Origin: Purshia tridentata | Taxonomy: Eukaryota; Streptophyta; Magnoliopsida; Rosales; Rosaceae | DNA: 64,000 nt | Direction: 5' to 3' | NCBI GenBank assembly: GCA_003254885.1 | Contig: QANT01002870.1 | Coordinates: 1 to 64,000, forward strand | Part shown: one piece after another, positions 33,617-43,331 of the stretch | How positions within the stretch are numbered: the stretch's first letter is position 1 | Layout: each line of letters begins with the position of its first letter | The notes under the pieces: generated by a model | What the model saw: only the letters and a program-made list of their open reading frames with translations | Databases searched by the model: none | Told to the model about the DNA's origin: nothing | Position numbers and translations under genes: made by a program

Positions 33617-33991
33617 TTAAATTTCAGGAAAACATAAGCACTTGATAAGATAAAAGATGTAGTTAAAAAGAGTTGTAATACATGAAAGGAGCTTTCTTCC
33701 ACAAAATGTTATGGGGTTTAAAAACCGTAAAGAAAAAGAGAAATATATAAATCTTGTCTTCTTGGACTTGACATGAGGCTTCACAGGGATTTGGTCATCA
33801 TCTTCTGAAGAGTCTTCAACAAGTTCATTAGGGACATCATTGGGAACATTATGTTTGGTGGTGAAGTCCTTCAATATGCTCATGCTTTGCTCTTTAACAG
33901 AAACCAGTTGCTCTGAAAGAATGCCTCCGTTTCTGTTGACAGAATATGTTTCTGACGCAAGCTGAAAGTTTACCTTAACCTGAGCCTCCAT
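33617..33991 (-). CDS. Small protein with acidic tail, possibly GON7-like; C-terminus uncertain
   Basis: The minus-strand frame starts MEAQVKVNFQLASETYSV, goes on to a predicted helix (GGILSEQLVSVKEQSMSILK), then an acidic stretch VEDSSEDDD and a basic KSKKTR. The first 80 or so residues look like a real protein: a beta-strand pair, one amphipathic helix, an acidic disordered tail. That plan is the one of GON7, the small fifth subunit of the KEOPS complex that makes the tRNA t6A modification, but sequence identity is not enough for a call. Residues after KKTR are hydrophobic and may be 3' UTR or intron read as protein. Upstream, a donor 'GTCTCAG|gtaag' near 34182 and an acceptor 'GTGCAG' near 34005 predict a 5' UTR intron, with a leader exon to about 34270. 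The ATG at 33994 gives one extra Met. Confidence 0.5.
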   Translation of the reverse strand: MEAQVKVNFQLASETYSVNRNGGILSEQLVSVKEQSMSILKDFTTKHNVPNDVPNELVEDSSEDDDQIPVKPHVKSKKTRFIYFSFSLRFLNPITFCGRKLLSCITTLFNYIFYLIKCLCFPEI

Positions 33992-34271
33992 CACTCACCC
34001 TGCACCAGATTCAATCCAACAATCACACAATTAGATGTTAACCAATGCAATTTACAAACTCACTTGGTTTTTCAGACTTGGGCCTTCGAATGCCGAATCC
34101 CCACATGTGCTCAGACTTAACTGAGCCTTAAAATTTGGGATTTGAAATTGGAAACTTGTTTAGTTAGAACAAAATCTACTTACCTGAGACTGAATCCTTC
34201 CTTACAACTTCCACGACGACCGCAAGCCTGAAGCTTTTCAAAGCCTTAAAACCTCTCTTTCAGCAAGCCCT

Positions 34272-34966
34272 AATTGAAGAGGACACACACTCTAAGTACC
34301 ATTGCTTTTTGTCGTCGTATATAAATTAAGTAATTGACAAGTATATCATTAAAGAAAATTAATTATATTCTCTTTTTTATTAGATGCTTGTATAATTATG
34401 AAACGTTTTCTTAAATTTTTAGACTATTAATAATTTAATATAAATTAATTTTTTTACACAGCTGACAATATGGAGATTACGGATAACGGTTCAAATAAAA
34501 GAAAATGAAATTTGACTATGGACCGAGCCCTTTACACATGGGCTAGACTTCTAGAGAAGCAGTAATTTGGACCCAACCTTTTAGGGCTTTATGGTCGACT
34601 AACCCAAAGAAGCATAAACTTCCTTCTTTTTATTTTTGGTTCTTTTTGAAAAAAGAAAAGATATTGTGATTATGACAATGATGTAATGAGTTTATCTGGT
34701 GTTGGCATTGATCCACAGGAGTAGAAAAAGACTGTGATACAAGTAAGTACGTTTGCAAAACCATAATAGCTTAGATGAAAAGAACATCATTTGCACTTGT
34801 GATCGGTTCCATTCAAAGTCTCCTCCATATATCTAGGATTGGTGTTATAGAGTTTGCATAAAATGTATGGCAAGATAAACTGCAAACAACAGAAAGATAT
34901 GAGTCCTAACTGGACGAAATTCAGAAAACTCGCATGTATAGAGGACATTTGAGAGATCATATATTT
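34272..34966. other. Promoter of the small gene and 3' region of the kinase gene
   Basis: AT-rich sequence with no gene. 'CATGGGCTAGA' near 34548 is a site II-type word and 'TTTTAGGGCTTTA' near 34580 is telo-box-like; both sit where the promoter of the minus-strand small gene should be. The kinase 3' UTR occupies the right side. Confidence 0.45.
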
Positions 34967-37937
34967 TCATTTACTTTTACTGTCTATGTATTTATTGATT
35001 ATTTTATCTATGCTTAAGTTATTAAACGGTTTGCTTAAATGGTCGTCCATGCCAGCCTCCTTCATCCTTTTACTCTCTTCACCTGGTGCATGAGCAGTTA
35101 ATGCAATGATCGGAATGCGAACATTATAAGATTTCTCCTCTTTCCTTATTTGCCTTGTTGCTTCAAATCCATCCATTTCTGGCATCTGTTTCAACACCAA
35201 ACCAAAGTCATAATTTAAGTGGAAGAACAAACATAAATATTAGATTAATTACCTCACAGTCCATTAGTATATAATCGTATTCATGTTTCCTTTGATGGAT
35301 TAGAGCCTTGCGAACTAGATCCAGAGCTTCTCTTCCATTTTCACAAACCTCCACAGTTGCACCTTGCCAGGACAGAAAATTCTTAGCCACCCTGCGGTTT
35401 ATTGCACTGTCCTCAACAACCAAGAATTTCTTCCCACTCAAAGCTCTGCTTAGATTAGCAAGTTGTTGTTGTGTTTCTCCATGTGGAATTGGGTGGTCAT
35501 CAAATGGTGATTTTCTTAATTTGGAGCTAAAATGAGACCAATTTAGAGTTGGTGGTGTCACACTAGCCGAACCACCATGGTCTTGTACTATTTCAGATTC
35601 ATTGTCTCTTGATGAACTAGGAGCTCTGGAGACTACTTTTGATCCAACTTGAAATATGCCCCCTGCTCTCTTTGGTAGTGCACCCCCATACTCTGGAAGA
35701 AGCCCGACCACTTCATATAGACGAGTACCATGAAGTGGCTTGTGTTCGATAACATCGTCCGGATCAACCCCGTTGAAGTTAACACTATGCAACAAGTCTA
35801 ACCAAACAACCTTGCACCAAGCATTTTGAAGGCCTCTTTTAAATTCAGTCACAATCTTGCATAATTCTGGAAATGGTCCAGCTGTCGTATCAATCACTAT
35901 TAATATACACCCTGATGCACCACGCAGATTACTGGTCTTCTTATTAAAGAGAGAGAGTATGTTGCTCTCAGCTCCATCCATGGCACTCATCAAAGGCACC
36001 TCATTTACTCTAGTGCTAGAGCTGCATGATGTGGATTTGCTCAAACAATCCTGCAAACCCAAATCAGATATTCCTGAAGAACTATGATGAGAATGATACC
36101 TTTTGTGTCTTGTAATTCTCTTGAGAGTATGAGAAAGTTGTTGCCATTGTTCTACCACCAATACTTTTATCCCAAGGCTCTCCATGAACTTTTGTGCAAC
36201 TCTCTGGCGCCCTTCATTTTTAATTAGCAGTACAACATAAGATCTTTCTGCCTTAGGACTCGGGGTGCCAATGTTCAACCTGGGGCTTGGTGTGTGAATG
36301 CTCAGCCCAGGAATAGGAGTGTGAATGGCAGAACGTTGATTTCTGCCATAAGAAGTTGAGTCACCTCCCATTAATTCAATGTCCTCTTCTTTTGTTATAT
36401 CTTTAGAGACACTCTCACAAACTGTTAGCAGAACATTAAACCTGAAGCATGTCCCTTTTTCCCCGATCTCCTTGTCCACAATTCCTATTTCTCCATGCAT
36501 CAAGCGTACCTAGTACAACACACAAACACTTTATATCAAGGCATGTTTGCAAGTAATTAAATAAATTTTCTTACATGAAATTAATTAATCAGAACTTACC
36601 AGAGACTGAACAATACCAAGTCCTAAACCAGTACCTCCTTCTCCAAAAGCTGTTTCTTTGACTTGGACATAATTTTCAAACACTGATTTTTGTTTCTCCT
36701 TAGGGATTCCCTTCCCTGTATCATCTACCTCAATTACAAATTCCAAAGAATTTGGATCATGCTGAACCACATTCATTGTGTCCATGTCATCTAGTGCTTT
36801 GTTGTTCTTGTAAAAGAAGCACAACAAATGCCTCAAGACACTGTTCCGATTAGAAGCAGTTATTGAATTCTTAAAACTAGGTTTTTCAACCCAAGCACGA
36901 ACTGTTACATGTCCATCTGCAGTAAATTTAACAGCATTGCTTATTAAGTTGCATAATATTTGCTTAAGCCTTCCCCTGTCACCTTTCACTCTTGAAAACT
37001 TGACAATAGAACCATCATGAGGATCCAACACCACATCTATGCCTTTCTTCAAACCCAAAGGATGATGCAAATCAACTACATCTTCAAGAAGTTGGCCCAC
37101 ATCAAATTCCTCTTCTTCAAGTTGCATCTTACCCGCTTCAATTTTGCTTGTATCAAGAATCGAGTTCAATATACCTAACAATTAAGTAGTTGCAAATTAA
37201 TTAGTACTAGTTAGAATTAATTTGTTTGCTCAAAATAGTTAACTTTACCTAAGAGGTCTTTTGTACAAGAATCCATTTGTCGTAGATTTGCCTCTAGTTC
37301 AGAACCCCGGGCAACTTGGTCGTAAGATATCTCGATCAAACCAGTAATGGCAGCTAGAGCAGCACGAACATCATGGTTTGCAGCAGCAAATGCAAGACTT
37401 TTGTTCATACTCTTTCTCTCAGCTTGTTGAGTGGCCTCCATTTGTTTTATAAGTGTGGCACACAGATGCATCTCTCGTCTCCCATCACTAAGCATCACCA
37501 AAATGTAACAAAAAATAAATACAACCATCATAGCAATCATCACAATAAGAAGGATTAGTGCTGCTTTGCTGTCCTTGTGAACAAGGCCGATTAATCCACT
37601 TTGCGGGAAACCCAGTACATACACCTGAATTACTCAAAACGTTACTCAGAGTATTAATCAATCAATAATTTAACCTATCTAATACATGAAATATTGAGCA
37701 ATATATCACAAAGTTCACAACGTACCACGTTATGCTCGATACGTTTGATCAAAGCGATCAGTAAACTCGAAAGTACCAGCACGCCAGTTACCTGCATTAT
37801 AAATGTATGTTCGAATATATATATGAGTAGACATTAATTCTTGTTAGAGTGATAACACAACTAAACATTTGGAAGATCGAATTTACCAATAAGACAAAGA
37901 AAAGATGCCGCAACATAGTCGATGACTGGAGCTTCAT
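34967..37937 (-). CDS. CKI1-like hybrid histidine kinase with almost no extracellular domain
   Basis: Six exons on the minus strand (37937-37887, 37791-37726, 37624-37249, 37174-36600, 36509-35253, 35185-34967) give 847 aa in one open phase. Residues about 10-34 form a first membrane helix (FFVLLVTGVLVLSSLLIALI). Only about 25 residues follow before a second helix at about 60-84. Then come the dimerisation domain with phospho-acceptor His123 (AANHDVRAAL), the kinase boxes (DDTGKGIP, GTGLGLGIVQSL), and a C-terminal receiver starting FLVVEDSAINRR, with Asp773 in YILMD. In Arabidopsis CKI1 (1122 aa) about 300 residues separate the two helices; the rest aligns well, including MEATQQAERKSMNKS. CKI1 acts in female-gametophyte and vascular development, sending phosphate through AHP proteins without sensing cytokinin. 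The short gap is either real or reflects an exon missed in the 37625-37886 introns, which are too small to hold it. Confidence 0.88.
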
Positions 37938-40140
37938 ATCTTAATTGACCAAACAACTATATGCTCCAAACTGTCATGAAAAAGTAAAAGAAAGATCAAC
38001 AACTGGATTTTGACATACTTCACCAAATAGATAGAAAATAGAAAGAGACAAAAAATAGGAGTAAATATCTCACCTATAAAAATATTAACTTAAGAAGAGA
38101 TTGGTTATTTAATTAACAGATCTTAAATTATTTTTCTGCCAAATTATCAAATAAAATCATACATTTAAATATAATTTGTTATATTATTTAATGGTCAATA
38201 ATTTAACATATTTCTAAATATTAGTGGCACACCATATAGATATGAGAAATATAAAAAATATAATAAATATTTAGTGCGGAGCCAATTCTATATATAGCAA
38301 CTTTTTCTAAACCCCCAATTACCAAATAACTTTTCTTAGCCCCCACTCATCTACAAACTCTCCCAAAACTCCCTAAAACTTATAATACCTCTTTTACCCT
38401 TCTGACACGCTCTGACGCGCTCTGACACAGATTGACACACGCTGACACGGACAGTGACGCGCGTCCAATGTAACTGTATTTCAATACAATTACACTATTA
38501 CTGAAATTAAAACTCAATCTTAAAAGAAGGTTATGTTGAAACTCAATTTTAAAAATACAACTACATTAAAAAATAACTACAAATAATTACACTATTATTT
38601 TTTAACAAGAAAAAAACTTGCAAGGCCAAAAAAAAAATAAAAATTACACATTGACTAAAAAAACAGTTACACATTCACTAATTAAAAAAACAGCTACATC
38701 TTCACTAAACAAACAATTACATATTCACTAAATAAACAGTTACATCTTCACTAAAAAAACAGTTACACTTTCACTGAAAACCCTAAATTCAATTTCAATA
38801 AAACAATTTCACTTGAAACTGAAAATTAATGAAACTAAATTCAGCGAAACTCAAATCTTAGGCTATGTCATCGGATCTCAAACTCAAACCCTAGCCCATT
38901 TGGTAGCAATAGAGTAGTGAGTAAATTTTGCTTCTTTTTTCTTTTAATTTTCTTTTTCCAAATATAGGCTTAGAACGTAATCACCAAATATAGTTACACT
39001 TTTTAGTTCTAATTCATTTCTTGCAAACCTCCAACCCTCTATAACATTAATATTTTGAATATCTATTTGCCTACAATAAGAGAGCTGTTTCAACTATGAA
39101 AATCTTTTGCAGTTGAGAAGTGGGAATATAGGTTATTAAAATTACAGCAGCAATGGGGTCCATAATCCATGATCCGTGATTGCGATAAGCATATTGAGAA
39201 AAATGCCTCTTGTGGATTAAACGTACTGGTTCATGTGCTATTGATTTAAAGATTAGATCTTGATTTGACATGTACTTTTCACGTAATCGGAACCCTCAGG
39301 TGCTAATTGTAATGTAGGACTCAAGTTTGTATAGAAGCTCTTGTGGGTCTGGAAAGTTTTTATAATTGGATCAAAATTTTTTGTTATGCACAATGAGTTG
39401 CTACCAAAGCAGAGGAGAGAGAGAGACTGAACCAGAGGAGAGAGAGTGAATGCAGAGGAGAGGACTCAGAGGAGAGAGATCTGGGTATAGGGTATAATCG
39501 GAATATTAATAAAAAAAGTCAAATATAGCTGGGTATAGGTGACTAGGGGGTTTTGGGAGAGTTTTAAGTTCATAACAGGGGATTTTGGGAGAGCTTAATT
39601 TAGGGTGGGGGTTATGAAATAACTTAGCTCTAAATAGGGGGTTAGTAAATATTTACATTTCTATATATAATGTAGATATATATTTGATATAAAAGCATTG
39701 CCTGTGTAAAGCATCCAAATTGATAAATATTCAAACTCCCTCTCTAATTTGGACAATGAAATATAAAAGAACATATTACAATTCAACAAAAAAATATATT
39801 TAAAAGGATATATACAAAGATATTACATAGGTTCAAAGATTCAAAATTTGAAGAGCGAATGAAAACTGTACTCTTGAATTAAACTTGACAAATGAAGACC
39901 TTCAAATCACTTTAGTAAACCAGAATGCAGTAGCTTAATTCCAAATTGCAGAGAAGCAGAGAAAAACTAAAGAATAATATTGGTTCCATGCATTAATACA
40001 CAAAAGAAAAATAAATTCAATACATAATCTACATACCTTTTATGGAAGATCGAACCTTTAAAAATTTGTTTGACTGTTGCAGACTTGTTAGGGTTTGATC
40101 ATTGATGAGTATAAGAAATTATCTTACTCATCGTTGGATC
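37938..40140 (-). promoter_or_regulatory. Predicted 5' leader of the kinase gene with a ~2-kb intron and two small uORFs
   Basis: Read on the minus strand, a good acceptor (polypyrimidine then CATGACAG) lies near 37972, 35 bases before the ATG. A donor AAAAG|gtatgt lies at 40037, and a TATA-like TATATATAG near 40168-40178. This predicts a leader exon of about 100 bases and an intron of about 2.06 kb that contains the TIR element below. The leader exon holds two tiny overlapping uORFs: 40131-40099 (10 codons, MSKIISYTHQ) and 40102-40088 (4 codons, MIKP), joined by an ATGA overlap. The model is inferred from sequence signals only. Confidence 0.4.
38286..39669. mobile_element. Non-autonomous TIR DNA transposon (MULE-like), 1362 bases plus 11-bp target duplication
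   Basis: The sequence TTCTATATATA occurs at 38286-38296 and again at 39659-39669, consistent with an 11-bp target-site duplication around 38297-39658. The two ends are imperfect inverted repeats about 100 bases long: the left has CTAAACCCCCAATTACC, TTAGCCCCCACTC and AACTCTCCCAAAACTCCC; the right, reverse-complemented, has ACTAACCCCCTATTTAG, ATAACCCCCACCCT and GCTCTCCCAAAATCCCC. Long inverted ends with a 9-11 bp duplication suggest the Mutator superfamily. The inside has short repeated words (a CTCTGACACG series near 38403, a 'TTCACTAAA...ACAGTTACA' series at 38640-38780, GAGAG runs near 39415). No transposase is visible. Confidence 0.65.
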
Positions 40141-41648
40141 TTTGATCTCAATGAGATATTCAGGAAGCTATATATATCTCGATCATGTCTAAATTTATCT
40201 AATCATCTATGTCAAAAAGAAATAAAAAAGAAGAAAGAGAATTCATAATAATGAAAATGCATACATATTTTATTTTAAGATTGATGTTTCAATTTTATCT
40301 TCTTTTTTTTTAATTCCTTATTCTGCTTCCACTAGAGCAAATGTGAATCTTTTACTATATATGAAGGTATCCCGTATATCATGATGCATTAGCTTGCATT
40401 CATTGGGTCATAACTACAGCCCTAAATGGCTATGAGAAAATTATTTTTAGCTAGTATTTTTGGAAATCAAACAAAGCACAATACATCTCTAAATATGGAT
40501 GACGATCACAAACTCTAACAACTTTCATATGTATATATATTAATTGATGCACAATCCAACAGTCCATCAAATTACAGTTAAACATAGTATCATATATATA
40601 TATATTCATAGAGATGCATGTTTATTCACAGAATCAATCAATACATATGATCTAATTAACTAGCGAAAAAGGAAAGGAATAATCTCTGTGAGAGAGATGA
40701 CCTGAAAGAAGAATATGGTTGTGAGTGTTGCTTGTTAGGGCAAAATATGTGTTTGTATCTTTCTCTGTCTAGCCAAAAAATCCATTCTTTCATATATGTG
40801 TGCACAATTCCTACTATGACAAGGATTTTTCATATCCCAAATATTTTCAAATAGATTGTGCGTATTAAATATAAAATGGCATCATTCTTAGACTTTCTTT
40901 TAGGATTCGATTCTTTCCTAATTCATAATGTGGAAAAATTTCCATTACAAAGTTTTGGTTTAATTTGTTATTAATTTTTGACTTATTATTAGCGGATGTG
41001 GTATTGGATTTGAAAATTGACAAGGAACAGTTCTCACAATCATATACCTAAACTCAGTATTAATATATTTTTTTTTTCCCATGAAACTTAGTATTAATAT
41101 TAAACTAGATGATATATACTTGCTACTACCAGTTAATTTGTTTTGTTGGAAATCGGTTGACGATCCTTGCTTGCGCATCACAAAACTAAATCATTATATA
41201 TATGGCTTCTTTTTCAAAGATTTTGAACAACGAAGCTACCAGATTGGATGACGACGACAATGGCGGGAACTCCTGCCATTTTTGATTCTTGAAGAAACGT
41301 ACACGAGTGGCTAATAAATTCCTGTCCTCAACCGTCTTTTCACACCCACAGCCTAGATGATTTTTATCCATTAGATGGAGATTTTATGAGATTTTAAAAT
41401 GGTATTTTTTGGGATTGTGTCAGTTACCAGGGAAACTATAGTTCTACTCGATCAAGCAGTGAAATCGACTTCTATAAATATCCATCTCCAAAAAGAACAA
41501 AGGACCTCTCCTCATCAATCAATCAAGCTTTCTTAGTTGTTAATGCACATTTAAAAAACGTATGTACCATGATTTGAGAAATTTTACGTAAATCCTGAAT
41601 TGATATTTAAACCATTGACTAATAGCTAAAAAGAAAAATAAACGTTAA
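40141..41648. other. AT-rich spacer upstream of the kinase gene
   Basis: No gene is supported. It contains TATATA runs near 40535 and 40594 and pieces of promoter-like sequence for the kinase gene. Short open frames at 40960-41181 and 41186-41371 on the minus strand show no family features. Confidence 0.45.
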
Positions 41649-42798
41649 GGGTCCGTTTGTAATATTTTACAGAACTATTTTTTAAAAACTGTATTATAAA
41701 AAGAAAAGGACAAATTAAATTTTACTTTCTCAAATTATAAAAAAGCGTCTGGTATTGTAATTGAAAAACAATTTTATAAAACAAAAACAACGAAAAGACG
41801 TTTGATATTAACCAATTATTATAACCAAATAATTATATATACAAAAGATATTAAATAAAATTATTATTAACCAATTTCATAAAAATTGTTTTATTCACAA
41901 TATCACAGAAACAGCAGCTTGCGGAAGCTTCTCAACCTCTCCAACATCTATGAGAAAAGCTATCCCACCAGCAAGTTCTGCAACCCATCTATTTCCCCCA
42001 AAATTACCCCTCATGTCCACCACGTCAAAGGCGTTGTTCACCTCCAAAAGACAAAAACCCAACTAATGAAACAAACCCACTTACAAATTGGCTCATTTAC
42101 CCCAAAATTAGAATCAAAATTATCAAATATTGCATTAAAAAAAAAATTAAGAACAAAACAGTCAACAAACTCATTGCGATGATTGTCCCCGTGAGCAAGT
42201 GGAGCAATGGGTAAAGTGGGTAAGTTGATTTACAAATACTTGTACGAAGGACAACTGGACGAATGACGAGGAAGGCAAAGGACCTAATTTCTTTTAAGTA
42301 ATAACAAACAAGAAATGATAAGGATTCTGTGCAGGAGGATATATTTCGTTGAAGTTTCTACCCGCTGATGCCTACCCAAAACTCGCCGGCGAGTCCCGAC
42401 ATCAACATCTCGGCGATACAGAGATGAAGAGAGAGAAATAGATAGAGAGAGAGGAATAGAGGAGAGATGAAGAGAGATGGGTGAGGTGGGCAACGCCAGT
42501 GGGTAGGGTTGCCACCGGAGGTGGGTCGGGGCTATCGGGCTGAGTGGGAAAGGGTGGCGATTTGCAGTTCCTCTTCTTCTTCTTATTTCATTTTTTATTT
42601 TTTCTTTGTTTTTTTATTTTAATCTTTTTTATCATTTGTATCATGTTCTCTCAGTGTTTTCTAAATTCACCGAAAACATCATTTAGTCGTTTTCTAATTT
42701 TATATTGTAAACTGGAAATTCTATTTCACATTTTTCAAAAACTGTTTTCTCAATAAGGCAACCAAAAACAATTTTGAAAAACGTTAGCAAACGGACCC
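41649..42798. mobile_element. PIF/Harbinger-type non-autonomous element, 1150 bases
   Basis: The left end GGGTCCGTTTGTAATATTTT and the right end, which reads GGGTCCGTTTGCTAACG after reverse complementing, form terminal inverted repeats. The element is flanked on both sides by TAA (41646-41648 and 42799-42801). GGG-start ends with a 3-bp TAA/TTA target duplication are the hallmark of PIF/Harbinger and Tourist-like elements. Inverted similarity extends inward over A/T-rich sequence (ACAGAACTATTTTTTAAAAA versus AAAACTGTTTTC). The inside includes an open frame (41886-42182) with no transposase features, and GAGAGA runs near 42420-42475. It is too long for a usual MITE and may have captured other DNA. 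Confidence 0.75.
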
Positions 42799-42801
42799 TA
42801 A

Positions 42802-43113
42802 GAGACTCCCAATTTTAAGGCTCCAAGTCCAACCCCACACTATGCATTGCAAAACATCCAGGTCAAAAAATTCGAGCAATAATGAACAGGGGAGGAGAGA
42901 TTAAACTACCAATTGTATTGCATAAGTGAATCAAGCCATACATAATCTCAAGTGCATTAAAGCCAAATAATATAGAAATGCACCAACTATATATGATAAT
43001 ATACAACAGAAACAATAGCTTTTAAATGCCCCGCAAATGGTTAATAGGTGCTAAAAAGTTCACTACCCAGAAACCATGATGCCTCTGCATCTTTAGACCA
43101 AGTGTCATGGTCC
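42802..43113. other. 3' flank of the PPR gene
   Basis: AT-rich sequence with no gene; it probably includes the polyadenylation region of the minus-strand PPR gene. Confidence 0.4.
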
Positions 43114-43331
43114 CTTGTGAACTAACTCAGATTCACTAGCCAGCAGCTTCGAAACAATCTCTTCTTTTTACCCTTTTCTTCGTCAGCTCAGCCCACCTTT
43201 GAAGGACATTGGAGACTTCAAACTTGTGAACTAACTCAGATTCACTAGCCAGTAGCTTCGAAACGATCTCTTCTCTTTACCCTTTTCTTCGTCATCTCAG
43301 CCCACCTTTCAAGGACATTGGAGACTTCAAA
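43114..43331 (-). repeat. 109-bp tandem duplication of the PPR gene's 3' end
   Basis: The block 43114-43222 is repeated at 43223-43331 with about five mismatches. The gene uses the inner copy: its last codons (...RVKRRDRFEATG, stop at 43245-43247) lie in 43223-43331. The outer copy would encode nearly the same tail (RDCFEAAG then stop) but now lies past the stop codon, in the 3' UTR. The few mismatches show the event is not brand new. Confidence 0.85.

Noticed and set aside
38640-38780. Short repeated units resembling a CRISPR array
   Set aside because: The genome is a plant nuclear genome; units are irregular, spacers are not of constant length, and the block lies within a TIR transposon.
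41886-42182. Open frame inside the Harbinger-type element
   Set aside because: No DDE transposase or Myb-like motif; length is within chance for this composition.
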